Assembly (NCBI GenBank): GCA_902728285.1
Contig: CACVBU010000501.1
Location: 287,496 to 351,495 of the forward strand
From: Clytia hemisphaerica
Taxonomy: Eukaryota > Cnidaria > Hydrozoa > Leptothecata > Clytiidae
DNA length: 64,000 nucleotides
Direction of reading: 5' to 3'
In this document: one piece after another, positions 10,150 through 21,652 of the stretch
Position numbering within the stretch: position 1 is the stretch's first letter
Layout: each line of letters starts with the position of its first letter
Notes under the pieces: model-generated
What the model saw: the letters and a program-made list of their open reading frames with translations, nothing else
What the model was told of the DNA's origin: nothing
Database searches by the model: none
Translations under genes and position numbers: made by a program

Positions 10150-11035
10150 GTAATATTCTGAAGTAGGTTAATTGGTTCAGAGTTGAAAATTTAGCACTAT
10201 CCATTTATATTTTCTAATTATTACGCATATTAAGAAAATGCTAAAATATTTTCATCGATCTTTTCACGCGTAGCTTCCAAAATAATTACTTATAGACCTT
10301 TTCAAACAATACGTCCGAGCAACGCTCACCTCGTTTTCAACTATTGCTATGGTAATTGAGTTTATAAGAAGTTTACTCTATTATTAACAAAGGCAAATTG
10401 AAAACTCGATGGATTCAATCACCTGGTAATGGTTTCGAAAGAGGCATTCGTTGCACTTGGAAGCATATTAGGCTAAGATATGGGAAAATTAAGCATATGG
10501 CAAGCATTACTTGAGCCTATTCGTAATTATAAAAACTAAGTGCCCTGAGTGTTTAGTCATCAAGTACAAAAATAACTTTCCAATTTCTATTTCTTAGTGG
10601 ACTGGAACACGTGTGAGCTGCAATCTTTGAGCGGCTCGTTTTGAGATAAAGATAAAGTGTCCAACGAAATGGAGCCTATTTGTATCATCATTAAAACAGA
10701 AGGAAAAAGTACAGGTTAGAAAATTTATTTTCTATCTCTTTTCTTGAAAAAATTCATGATAGACACAAATACAACGACTCAAAACATTAGTTATAACTTT
10801 ACTGACTTTTCTACCCTTTACGTCACTTGCGCCAATCAGCTGTTATAAGGCGATGACGTAACTTCAAAAGTCATTGCTACATGCATACAAAGTGAGATCA
10901 ATATCGATGCTTATTCGCGAAGATAGTGGGTTTTTTTCCTGTAAACTTTTTTCGCGCAAAGGCACTTATTTTATAGCTAGACTAAATTTCATCCTAAGTT
11001 CATTAGCGGAATTACGTGGGAACCATGTGAGAGGA

Positions 11036-11685
11036 ATGAGAGTGATTCCCAGAGAGTGATTCCCAGGAGAGTGATCCCATGAGAGTTGGTTCCCATGAGA
11101 GCCCATGAGTGATGAGATTTCCCATTGGTTCATGAGAGTGGTTCCCATGAGATGGTCCCATGAAGTGAGTTCCCATGGAGTGGTTTCCCTGAGAGTGGTT
11201 CCCATGAAAGGGATAGCGGTTCCCATGAGATTCCCATGAGAGTGATTCCCATGAGAGTGGTGGATTCCCCATGAGATTCCCATGAGAGTTCCCATGAGAG
11301 GTTCCCATGAGAGTGGTTCCCATGAGAGTGGTTCCCATGAGTGGTTCCCATGAGAGAGGAGGATTCCCATGAGAGTGTTCCCATGAGAGTGGTTCCATGA
11401 GAGTGTTCCCATATTCCCATGAGAGTGGTTCCCATGAGAGTGGTTCCCATGAGAGTGGTTCCCATGAGAGTGGTTCCCGTGAGAGTGATTCCCGTGAGAG
11501 TGGTTCCCGTGAGAGTGATTCCCGTGAGAGTGATTCCCATGAGAGTGGTTCCCATGAGAGTGATTCCCATTAGAGTGATTCCCATGAGAGTGGTTCCCAT
11601 GAGAGTGACTCCCATGAGAGAGATTCCCATGAGAGAGATTCCATGATAGTGATTCATGAGATCCCCATGAGAGTGGTTTCAACAT
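11036..11685. repeat. 15-bp minisatellite, right arm
   Basis: This is the mirror of the left-arm array (unit AGTGATTCCCATGAG), but longer (about 650 against 443 bp) and much less regular. A private cluster at about 11,475-11,535 carries CCCGTGAG in place of CCCATGAG. Open frames across it are artefacts of the repeat. Confidence 0.93.
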
Positions 11686-12600
11686 AGTATCGAAAACACA
11701 ATTCATTCATTGGGACTTAGAATGAAAGCTGATTAAAAGCCTATTTGAAAACAATCACTAGTTTTTATTAGAAAAGTAATAAGGATTAAAATCTTTCTAA
11801 TTTCAAATCTTAAAATCAATTTTGACTTGGTTTGATGGTTTGACAGAATCGGTATGTCAATTTGGGACTGAGGCGGAAATCTTAAATCTAGCTATGCTAA
11901 GAAATTGAAAAATTGAATTTCATAAACGATCTGCCTGAAGCTGAAGCTTTCCTCGGGACCATGTTGATTATGGCGTTACGAGCATCAGTTTTTAGAAACG
12001 AACTTAGGTTGAAATATCTGGATTTTTGAAATGAACAACTTTTTGATATGATACCTATCATTTTACTTTATTTTTGCAGCGGAAATACATTACTAACCCG
12101 TCAAAAAACCGGAAACTTGACCCATTTTTCTATGCAGTGCGAATTAACGCAAGATTTTGCCTTTTCTGAACATTTCATTCCAATGCCAATCAGTTTATCA
12201 GTGTGTTGAAGGGACATAAAAAAACTGTCAAGTTTAGTTTATTGAAAAATTATTGGACGAATGCCAAAATGACTGTGAGTTGTTCCTGCTTGTTTGAGAT
12301 TAAAAGTATTTTAGTCTTTTACGACTAGTCTTTTCGTTTTTATGAGGTATCAATCGATACTGTACACAAGGGATAGTATGTGATTTCATTTGGAACGAAA
12401 AAGTCTAGATTGTAATTTCATACTTGGTGGAAAAAAATATGGCTGGTTGGATGTATTTTTTTTTGCTTTGCTTTGCTTATGTTAAGGTTGGCTGTCCCTG
12501 ATGACTTGATATCCGAACGCCGTTGTACATCGATATTATTAATATTTACTCAGTTGAGCTAAATCTGATATAATAGCTTGTTCCATACAAACCTTTGGGA

Positions 12601-12759
12601 TGCGTACGTGAATAACAAAAACGTTTGTTCCTAGGGTGAATATCTACATTTTCTTTCCATTATGCCCTGGGAAAAAGCCTTCAAAATAACATCTCATGTT
12701 AGGTAGAATTCTTTAACATGATGGTGAACATTTTATCGAAATCCGAATTGGGATAGAAA
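12601..12759. other. Segment missing from the left arm
   Basis: The left arm joins straight across this position. The inner edge GAATTGGGATAGAAATTC also occurs in the related element at 51,331-51,606 (CAATTGGGATAGAAATTC). The right-arm state is therefore ancestral and the left arm has a deletion. Confidence 0.6.
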
Positions 12760-13768
12760 TTCTATTGGTTCCAGGTCGAATAATCCAGTTGGGTTGGTAT
12801 TGGAGTGCAATTTCTTTCCATTGAATTTCAAATGGGGATAAAAAAAGTCAATTCTCAAGTGGGGATGAAATTTTTGGTTGTATTTTTTCACATGGGGAAC
12901 GAAATTATGGCCAAAATTTCCAACTGGGTCTGTGACACCGGGAGCTGTGATATAGGCTCACTGTATACTGCTTAGCTTTATAGTAAGAATTGATTTTGAC
13001 ATAGTTTTCACTAAGGAAAAACTAATGTATTGAGGGCCATTTTGTTTTTTTGTGCACCACCACTCACTAAAAACAAGTCTAGGCAAATTTCTTCAAAAAA
13101 ACATATTTTTGGGAGGTTTGGGTTTCTACTCAATTTTCTGTTTATCAGGTGGTTTTTTGAACTTGAACTTGTTCGGTAAGTGTAAAAAAGGTCGAGGAAT
13201 TTTTTGTCTATAAGAATATATTAGAAATCATAATAAAAGGAAAACGCAGCTTTAGCTTTGGGATAGGTACTCTATGGGGAAGCAACTTATATAGGACAAC
13301 GAGAAGAAAAAAATCACACATTTAAATGATGTCAGTTATAACCTCATTTTTACAGTACCTGTTTCTTGACAATCAATTGAATTTTAGAGCTACAGTAATA
13401 ATTATTCTTATGGTAAAAAGATGGTACAAGTTTTTAACCGACACACAGGGATCCAACTATGCAAAACTTTTGTCTTTTGGTTTTAGATATGTACTGATAC
13501 TGATACTGAAAGAAAGTAGTGTAGATGTTAGTCTACTACAATATTTTCTTATGGAAATCTGTAGAGATTGGTTCTGGAGATTAATATGGTGTAGTTAAAG
13601 TCTTTTATGGCTGGTAGAATGGCAGAGGAAAACATTTTACTTGAAGACGAAATGCAAGGATAAGAAAAGAAATCCTAAGACGGAGTGGTACGAGATATAG
13701 GAAAAGAGAGCTTTCAAATGCAGTCGTTTAAAAACTGATGCAAGCACCACTACGCCGGGGGGGGGGGG

Positions 13769-14002
13769 TACATTTTTTTTTATAGGAACGTCAAAAAATT
13801 TCGAAGCCTTCGGATGTTCTTAGTTTTTGGATTTGAACCTAAAATGTTCTTAAAGGTTTCTTATTTTCAGCATTTTTGAGCATGTTGATGTGATTTCTTA
13901 AGAAAATGCATGTTTTTAAGTCTCCAAGCCTTAGAATGTGTTCTTAATTTTGGGCTCGAAGCTTATGTTCTTATATATTTGTCTTATAAAAAAAAACGTG
14001 TA
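13769..14002. mobile_element. MITE, ACACGTTTTTTATAAGAAC family (right-arm copy)
   Basis: Mirror copy of 1,491-1,736, with the same end motifs (TATAGGAACGTC at one side, CTTATAAAA-CGTGT at the other) and shortened homopolymer runs. Confidence 0.7.
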
Positions 14003-14752
14003 CTATGGTTGGCAGATGAGGGGTATGTGCAGATGGGACCCGAGAGCCGACCCTTAGAGAGTCGAAAACAATCTGATTTTTTTGAAAAATTTCTTCGATT
14101 TTTGAAAATGCCTCCCCTTAGGAGACTTTTTTCACAATCTTTTTACTCTAATCAAAAAGATTTCCTACAAACGTGAATTTTCCAGACCCTTAGACGAATT
14201 AATTTTTTTTCTGATTTTTTTAGAGAGACTTGAAAGGTGAAAAACCAAACCTTACCGTCCCATACCCAGCGTCATTTTGCCTAACCCCCCCCCAGGACCA
14301 CACGCGTTCGCGTAAACTTGGAGGGCCCTGTAGGGCCGTGTTATAGTTAAAAAACTTCTCTTCTAGGGCAATGATGTAAAATCTATATGTTTTATATAAA
14401 ATTTTTTTATCTATTTAAAAAGATATGTAGAGATTAACGCAACATTTGATCAAATAAAAAGTCAATATAGAAAGGTAGAAAGTAAAAAAAAAACAACAAA
14501 AAATTTGATTTTAATTTTGAATTTTAATATTTACTTTGAAATGATATGATCCAAATGCATGGGCTTGCTTGATTATATCTGGAATTTCTGGAACTACTGT
14601 AAGATTTTCCCGATTTGAGCCGTATTTAGAGTCGATTTAGGTGTTTCACTAGACCATATAATTTAGGCATTACTAGTGTTTTGGCGTTGGGTTAGTGTGT
14701 GCCCGACTTCGAATCCTTTCCTAAGAGAAACTAATTTTGCTGAAAAGGTGTG

Positions 14753-15691
14753 GACGATAAAGGTTGGGTTTGTCACCATCCAAGTCTCTATGAATTACCA
14801 AACAGTAGCGTGGGTGGGTAGATCAAGGATGGGCAGGCAAAGGTGGGGGTAGATCGGTATTCGATACCAAAATTGAAGTTAATTCAGGTCATTTTAGAAA
14901 CATTTAGGAAATGCGAGGGAAGCGAGCAAGAAAAAATTGCGACATTGCTCATCGAGATGGATTGAGTAAAGTCAATTACAGTATAATGACATTGAACAAA
15001 ATTTTTGACAAAAAAAGAACAAGAAACAAGATGCTAAAAATTGAATAAGAGAACGGAAAACCATCAAGGAACCTCGAACTTTCATCGAAAATGGGAGCTT
15101 ATCGAGTGATAGAATGTCGAATAGTAGAAAGTAACGGATAAAGATATAAATTTGAAGGAAGCTAGTTCGTGCGAATGAAGCAAGAAAAAAATATTGGGAG
15201 TTTTTGTTTTGAATATTGTTTTCACCAAATTGGTCGTGGGGCGCAGTTAGATCTCCCTTCAAAAATCGTCTTATAACTTAATTGCGAGCGAAGGGAGCAA
15301 AAAAATTTCATGATTTTTCAAGTTATTTCTGGTCTTTGGGCGCAATTTAAAGCGCCTTTTAGGGTAATTTTAAGAGTTGGGAGTTCAAAACTCCACTGGG
15401 ATGGTGGCCCCCTGCCAAAACGCCAAATGGTCGGTTAGAGAGCGTCAACTGTATTCACGGCAGAAATGTCAAGCAGCCCTTGGTGAGACCTTGCCTTATC
15501 AAAATTGCAGCATGATTCTTAAAATTGGCGTCCCCGAGTGTTCCTTAATTTGTACTAATTTACGTGTGAGTGCTTAAACATATCGGTCATAATTCACAGG
15601 GAAAAGGATAGGCGTGGCCAGAGGGAAAATTTTTGAAAGCTCCCAACCATATGCAAACTAAAAAAGCGATGAGAATTTGATACTATCAAGC
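14753..15691. other. Intergenic, with GCGAGCGAAGCGAGC-type repeats
   Basis: No gene is recognised. GCGAGGGAAGCGAGCAAG (near 14,916) and GCGAGCGAAGGGAGCAAAA (near 15,284) resemble two blocks at 28,800-28,890. Both places continue with ATATTGTTTTCACCAAAT-like sequence. This is a dispersed repeat of unknown type. The 66- and 96-codon frames here have no coding character. Confidence 0.5.
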
Positions 15692-16010
15692 AAGCGCGCA
15701 ATGTTGGGCAGGCGAATCGTCCGTCTTCAATACACGCAGATCTGAAGCTGACGGTATTCAAAAACATAAACGATTATAGGTAGTATGGTGTAACATGATA
15801 TATAATATCTATTAGAAAAAAATATTACATCAGACTTTAGGCAGGACGCAGTCTTGGTGTTTTTGTTTTTAAGAGATATGGATTGGCCGTTCTAGGTACA
15901 AGTGGAGCTAGGCCGAACTATTTTTCTGGTTTCAATGGTTTTATAGGTGCTCCAGTGTTTTCGCTTGTTTTTACAAGCCACTGCCTATTTTAGCAAGTGA
16001 TTTTAGGAGA
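15692..16010 (-). mobile_element. Inverted end of a satellite-bearing element (left copy)
   Basis: Bases 15,692-15,870 are the reverse complement of 28,604-28,768: AAGCGCGCAATG end, CAGATCTGAAGCTGACGG, and GTAACATGATATATAATAT are shared. Bases about 15,878-16,010 are then 1.3 copies of the ~100-bp satellite in minus orientation. The Penelope-like element begins directly after this. Confidence 0.75.
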
Positions 16011-17098
16011 AAGGGGTTAGCAGGTCGCTAGTCCCCTTGGCAGAGTACTCCCTAAAGTTTAAATGTCTTGATCTTATTGTAAATTATGTCGAGTGAAAAT
16101 TGTATAATAAATTCTTTTTAAAAAATGGATTGGTAGATTGCCTTTAATACATATAGTTTCGAACTCAGTAGTTTCGAACTCAGTAGTTTTCCTTAAAGAT
16201 ATGTTAAGTGAGTACTAGGGAACCATGCACTTGACTTTATGTTACAGCTAGAACAAAAAATTGTCCTAGGTTTTTTTCAAAACGCCCCAGTCATAAAGTC
16301 GGTGGTGCATTAAGATATCAATGGTAACATAACTCACTCTTAAGGAAATAGAAGGTTGGAATTTAAAGATTTATATATAAAGTATTAAGTTTCTCACCGG
16401 TAATGAAAGCGTTGTTTAGGTTTGAATTTGAATTGATGCCATGTGCTTGGGTTATTGGATTTTTGGGGTTATTGGATTTTCGGTCTTCTCATGTGATATC
16501 CTCGTGGTGAAAGAAGGATTTTCCTCATGTGGACCCGTTGGTTTTTGTTAATTTCTGTTCATTTCTGTTAATTTGTTCATTGTTCTCCGTAATTTTCTAT
16601 TGTTAATGTTAACTTCGGTTGTTCTTATTGGTTCATTTTTGGTTTGATATTGGTTCATTTTCCAATGGGGTCGGTTTTAGGTTGTTTGATTGGTTAATTT
16701 ATAATTTCTATTGTTATTTTAATTGCGGAACTAATTATTTTAGTTGCGGAACTAATATTCAAAGCAGCGCGAGCGCTACTTTGGCTTTTTGCGGCTGTTT
16801 TGTTAATATTTTGGTTTTCGTGCTGTGATTTCGCATTTTTTTTTGTAAATTCTTTTTTTGTGGGTGTTCCTGTTTTTTGCTGTCATTTTGTTATAAAAGA
16901 GGGTTCGCTGGCAGCTAGTCCCCTTAGACAGTGTATTTATAATTGTTTTTGCTAATAGGTTTCGGAATTAATCATTATTCATTCAAAAAATTGGGCAAGT
17001 GTTATTTTGTGGCTTTATTATGGTTGTTTATGTGCTGTGATTTCTCAATTTTTTAATTTTTAGAAACTTTTAATTGCTTGATGTTTTATTGGCATTTT
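16011..17098 (+). repeat. Left inverted arm of the Penelope-like element
   Basis: This arm is the reverse complement of 19,130-20,180 through words such as ACCGGTAATGAAAGCG and CAGCTAGTCCCCTTAGACAG. It carries a 25-bp segment (ACTTGACTTTATGTTAC) that the right arm lacks but the third copy at 18,828 retains. Confidence 0.88.
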
Positions 17099-17671
17099 GA
17101 GTACTTAAAATTGTTTTGTGGTATATTTGTGGCTGTTTGTTGTTGTTTGTTTTCCTTTTTGTTCGTGTGCTGTGATTTCTCAAACTTGTATTCTAATTGT
17201 TCCATGTGCTATGATTTCTCTACGATATTGTAATTCTCTAAGAATTTGATATTTGTGATGTTTTTGTTTGGGTTATCATTTCGGATATTCATTAATCGAA
17301 TTGATTAGTTGTATGGGTGATCATTAATCGAGTTAAAATGTAGTTGACATGTGCGAAAACTTTTATCTTTAGCATTTAACATAGGGAATTTGATTTGTTT
17401 CGATGTACCATGTACGATTTTGTTTCTTGTATTATTATGAGTTTGATAATTATTCAACCAATCTTTTTGGGAGATGCTAAGAAGGGGGTGGCGGGGATCT
17501 AAGGAGGGAGTGGAGGGGATGGAGCACTATAATGGAGATAACATCAGTGGTGTTGTGGTGGTATTTTCTTGTATATCATTAGAAACTATAAAATTATAGA
17601 AATATTATTAATATATAATTACATATAGGGGGGTATCATTAAACTTTCTTTTTCATTGTAGATTGGTAAGC

Positions 17672-18814
17672 TCACAGTTTTGTAAATTTTGTTTTTGTTA
17701 AGATATCTTTTAGATTCTTGTGTCGTTTGTAAACTATTTGAGGTCTATTTTTGAAAATGTTGCTTAATGTGTTGTCCTCCATGATGATATTCCAATGTTT
17801 GTAAAGTATTTTTTGGATCCTTGTATGGTGTTCACAATATTTCACGATAAAAGGTAAGCGATTGCTTGATAACTTTTTTAGATTTGTTTTGGTTCTGTTG
17901 TTGTAATAACGGATATTATGTGCTTTGTTTAGTCCTTTGTTTTGTTCCAGTTTTGTAATCTTGTTTATGTTCTTTTTTATTAGGTGTATGGGGTATCCTC
18001 GTTGGGATAGGTTGGTTTTTAGTTGTTCTAATTCTTTATTGAGATAGATGTTATCCGTGGTTAGATATCTGTATCTTAGTGCTTGGGTGTGAATGATGTT
18101 TTCCTTTGTATGTGGGGGATGATAAGAAGTATAGTGTAAAAGCGAGTTTTTACAAATTTGTTTTTTGAATAATTTACTTTTAAAAGTATTTGAAGATTTG
18201 TCAATATAGATAGTTGTGTCTAAAAAATAAATTTCTTCCTTTGAATATGTGTATGTAAATTTAATTGTCGAGTGTATATTATTAATATGGTCTATAAATG
18301 TGTAATTCATCCAAAGTACCTTTCCAAAGGATGAAAATGTCATCTAAGAACCTTTTATAAAGGCTTATGTGTTTCGTGAAATTTGCAGTAAGAATTTTAT
18401 CAGTTTCTAGTTTTCCCAGGAAAAGATCAGAGTATGGTGGGGACATTTTTGTTCCCATTGCACATCCGTGTTTTTGTTTATATAAATCCTTGTTCAGGAG
18501 GAAATAGTTATTCTCAAGTACAAAGTGAAAAAGTGTTTTTAATATTCTGTTATTTGGTGTAAAACTTGGTGTCACTTGTTTGTACTTATCTATATAGTGT
18601 AGACATGCCTCGATACCTTCCTCATGTGGAATATTTGTATAAAGTGATTTTACATCGATTGATACCAGATAGGTTGTGTCTCTTACTTTTTTATTTACAA
18701 TTGTTTTCAAGAAGTCTTTTGTATCGTTGATATGTGAGTTTAATTTATGTGTTAGTGGTTGTATGCATTTGGTTAAAAATTCGGAAATGTGTTCGTTTAC
18801 CGAGTTTACGGTTT
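17672..18814 (-). pseudogene. Penelope-like reverse transcriptase, frameshifted
   Basis: Translation from 18,814 downward shows hallmark Penelope-type reverse transcriptase segments: DVKSLYTNIPHEEGI (motif A region), GCAMGTKMSPPYSDLFLGKLE-like sequence (motif B), and YKRFLDDIFILW with the catalytic FLDD (motif C). After a frameshift near 18,299 come FIDHINNIHSTIKFT, FLDTTIYID, QALRYRYL and RHKNLKDIL. The frame ends at 17,672, straight after the thumb region, without a GIY-YIG nuclease, and a stop precedes the start at the repeat boundary. The enzyme copies RNA into DNA during retrotransposition. This copy is inactive because of the frameshift and lost ends. Confidence 0.9.
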
Positions 18815-18827
18815 ACAGTTTAGCTGT

Positions 18828-19080
18828 AACATAAAGTCAAGTGCATGGTTCCCTAGTACTCACTTAACATATCTTTAAGGAAAACTACTGAGTTCGAAAC
18901 TACTGAGTTCGAAACTATATGTATTAAAGGCAATCTACCAATCCATTTTTTAAAAAGAATTTATTATACAATTTTCACTCGACATAATTTACAATAAGAT
19001 CAAGACATTTAAACTTTAGGGAGTACTCTGCCAAGGGGACTAGCGACCTGCTAACCCCTTTCTCCTAAAACCAAAGGGGA
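18828..19080. repeat. Third terminal-repeat copy of the Penelope-like element
   Basis: It repeats the outer end of the right arm in the same orientation (compare 19,957-20,180): TACTGAGTTCGAAACTACTG, ATTTATTATACAATTTTCAC and CTGCCAAGGGGACTAGCGAC. It directly abuts the reverse-transcriptase remnant. Confidence 0.88.
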
Positions 19081-19129
19081 CTGGCTAGCTACCAGCTAAC
19101 CCTTTTCATTTTTTATAACACTGACGAAA

Positions 19130-20180
19130 TGCCAATAAAATCAAGTTCTAAAAATTAAAAAATTGAGAAATCACAGCACATAAACAACCATAATAAAGCC
19201 ACAAAATAACACTTGCCCAATTTTTTGAATGAATAATGATTAATTCCGAAACCTATTAGCAAAAACAATTATAAATACACTGTCTAAGGGGACTAGCTGC
19301 CAGCGAACCCTCTTTTTATAACAAAATGACAGCAAAAAACAGGAACACCCACAAAAAAGAATTTTAAAAAAAATGCGAAATCACAGCACGAAAACCAAAA
19401 TATTAACAAAACAGCCGCAAAAAGCCAAAGTAGCGCTCGCGCTGCTTTGAATAATTAGTTCCGCAACTAAAATAATTAGTTCCGCAACTAAAATAACAAT
19501 ATAAATTATAAATTAACCAATCAAACAACCTAAAACCGACCCATTGGAAAATGAACCAATATCAAACCAAAAATGAACCAATAAGAACAACCGAAGTTAA
19601 AATTAACAATAGAAAATTACGGAGAACAATGAACAGAAAATTAACAATGAACAGAAAATTAACAAAACCAACGGTCCACATGAGGAAAATCCTTCTTTCA
19701 CCACGAGGATATCCACATGAGAAGACCGAAAATCCAATAACCCAAAAATCCAATAACCCAAACATGGCATCAAATTCAAATTCAAACCTAAACAACGCTT
19801 TCATTACCGGTGAGAAACTTAATACTTTATATATAAATCTTTAAATTCCAACCTTCTATTTCCTTAAGAGTGAGTTATGTACCATTGATATCTTAATGCA
19901 CCACCGACTTATGACTGGGGCGTTTTGAAAAAAACCTAGGACAATTTTTTGTTCTAGCTGTCCCTAGTACTCACTTAACATATCTTTAAGGAAAACTACT
20001 GAGTTCGAAACTACTGAGTTCGAAACTATATGTATTAAAGGCAATCTACCAATCCATTTTTTAAAAAGAATTTATTATACAATTTTCACTCGACATAATT
20101 TACAATAAGATCAAGACATTTAAACTTTAGGGAGTACTCTGCCAAGGGGACTAGCGACCTGCTAACCCCTTTCTCCTAAA
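19130..20180 (-). repeat. Right inverted arm of the Penelope-like element
   Basis: Reverse complement of 16,011-17,098. It contains a short internal repeat TTAGTTCCGCAACTAAAATAA (19,455-19,500) and ends ...CCCCTTTCTCCTAAAAT. A 97-codon Asn/Thr/Lys-rich frame inside is probably accidental. Confidence 0.85.
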
Positions 20181-20597
20181 ATCATGGATTTGGAGGATCA
20201 TATCTACAGCAATTGTCATCAAACCAAAATGCCAATTTTGAAGGTAATTTTTCTCAGATTAAGGTGGTTTTTACACAGTAGCGCTATACCAAGGGCAGCC
20301 CACCTCATATTTCGTGTGGCCGATTTTTTTACTAAAATGCTCCTCGGAACACAACTTCTGGATACACTCTCCTGGTTTAATCCCACAAAAAGAGTAGCAT
20401 CCAAAATGAATAGTCAAATAAATTAACAGGCAGGGAGCGTTTAAAGACAGCTAAGAGTAAAGACAAGAATTCTATTTTGGATGCATGTATATACCCCTAT
20501 GGATTGCACATACCCGTCACCATGCTTGAGTACCCCCGCATGAGCCAACCCATAATTTAAGTTTGATAATTATCCTTTTTTTATCTTTTCCTTGTAG
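20181..20597. other. Intron or intergenic sequence before the CXC exon
   Basis: No upstream exon could be recognised. The stretch ends in a strong acceptor (TTTTTTATCTTTTCCTTGTAG). Confidence 0.4.
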
Positions 20598-21652
20598 GCA
20601 AATGGGTGCAATCGAAATCAATAATCGACAGTAACAGCAATCTAGTTAAAAAGATTTATTTGTATCGTAAGCTTAAAAATGCTTATGATTGTAAATATCT
20701 CATCGATATTGTGGCCAACAAAACGGAAACCGTTAAGCTTCTTACACTTCCTGGAAGCAAAGATATGCTGATTAACAACCTTAAGGCTTTTGGTTTTCAG
20801 CTATTTGGAAACCAATCTGATTTGATCCACATATTGGCAGTAGCAGTTGTTAACCTCTTGAATAAAACTCGCGACGAATCATTAATCAGCAACTTAAATG
20901 TTAAGAAAATTACAAAGAATTCCAGTGCGGAAAACGTGAAAGAAATTTTTCAGGCTGTCAGCCTTTCAGCTAACATCCAAGAATTAGTTGATTTCATTTC
21001 AATTGGACTTATCGTTTACACGGGCTTTGTCGATGTTCCTGTGATAACAATTCTGCCCTCCACGTGTGTATCCGTTAAATCCTCTATCGATATTGCATAC
21101 CTAAATCAATCTTTTTACTTGTGTGCTGATGACACAAATGACGGCCCTCCTGCTAAAAAAGTCAAAACTGGGCCATGCAGTTGTGGCAAACCAAATTCTG
21201 AGCGAAAATATTGTCGCGACGCCTTTGCTTACAAATCAAGATGTCCATGCTTTAATTCCAGTACTGGTTGTTCGGGTTGCAAGTGTAATTGTTGTGATAA
21301 TCCGTTTGGAACGAATCAGGGAAACCCCATGAAAGAACCCCGAAAGAGAACTAAGGCACAGCTACCCACCAAGAGAAGAACAACAGCAGAGCATCTTAGT
21401 AGTGTTGGCGAAGAAGCTCGTAAAGGGTGTTGGTCTGATGTTGAAATAGTACTTCTTTATGAACTCATACACAAGTATGGGGAGTATAACAACTCTAAAA
21501 TTCTAAAAGCCTTTAACTTACAGGCTGTTGAATTGAGAAAGCTCTCATACCAGATAGACACTAAGTCGACAAATCAAATAAGTGCTAAAGTTGCAAGCTC
21601 AGAATCAAGAGAGTGGTTTTCAGGTATTTTAACAATGATGTTGAAGTGTTAG
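20598..21652 (+). CDS. Terminal exon of an MSL2-type CXC zinc-cluster protein
   Basis: An intact open frame of about 350 codons follows a strong acceptor (CTTTTCCTTGTAG) at 20,597. The frame is open across the acceptor (KWVQSKSI), so this is the last exon of a longer gene and the first Met is upstream. Numbering from the GTG at 20,606, residues 1-175 are mixed helical sequence without a recognised domain. Residues 181-189 (PPAKKVKTG) look like a nuclear signal. Residues 191-230 hold nine spaced cysteines, C191xC, C203, C213xC, C222xxCxC and C230 (RCPCF, GCSGCKC), followed by NPFG. This is the spacing of the CXC domain of MSL2, which binds three zinc ions and DNA. Basic stretches (KEPRKRTK, PTKRRT) follow. 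Residues 272-305 (GCWSDVEIVLLYELIHKYGE) resemble a Myb/SANT repeat. A nuclear DNA-binding role is inferred. It may be a host gene or a gene of the surrounding composite element. There is no RING finger in this exon. Confidence 0.8.

Larger units (their letters stand above)
8170..14752 (-). repeat. Right arm of the ~14-kb inverted repeat
   Basis: This is the reverse complement of 682-7,923. It has many single-base losses relative to the left arm: mirrored coding segments of 546, 144 and 138 bp measure 512, 132 and 130 bp here. It lacks the 679-bp insertion and keeps about 155 bp deleted from the left arm. Confidence 0.93.
16011..20180 (-). mobile_element. Penelope-like element with inverted ~1-kb arms
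   Basis: The unit starts ATTTTAGGAGAAAGGGGTTA and ends with the inverse. It has two inverted arms, a third copy of the terminal ~250 bp at 18,828-19,080, and a minus-strand reverse-transcriptase remnant. Penelope-like elements are known to carry terminal repeats in mixed orientations, which this layout fits. No GIY-YIG endonuclease is visible downstream of the reverse transcriptase. It sits inside satellite sequence. Confidence 0.8.

Noticed and set aside
10966..11706. 246-codon Asn-His-Ser repeat protein on the minus strand
   Set aside because: Same minisatellite in the right arm. The frame wanders through array irregularities and has no coding bias outside the repeat.
19121..19140. Hammerhead ribozyme core (CTGACGA) in the Penelope-like arm
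   Set aside because: No stem II and no separate GAAA block with flanking stems could be drawn. The match is a short coincidence.
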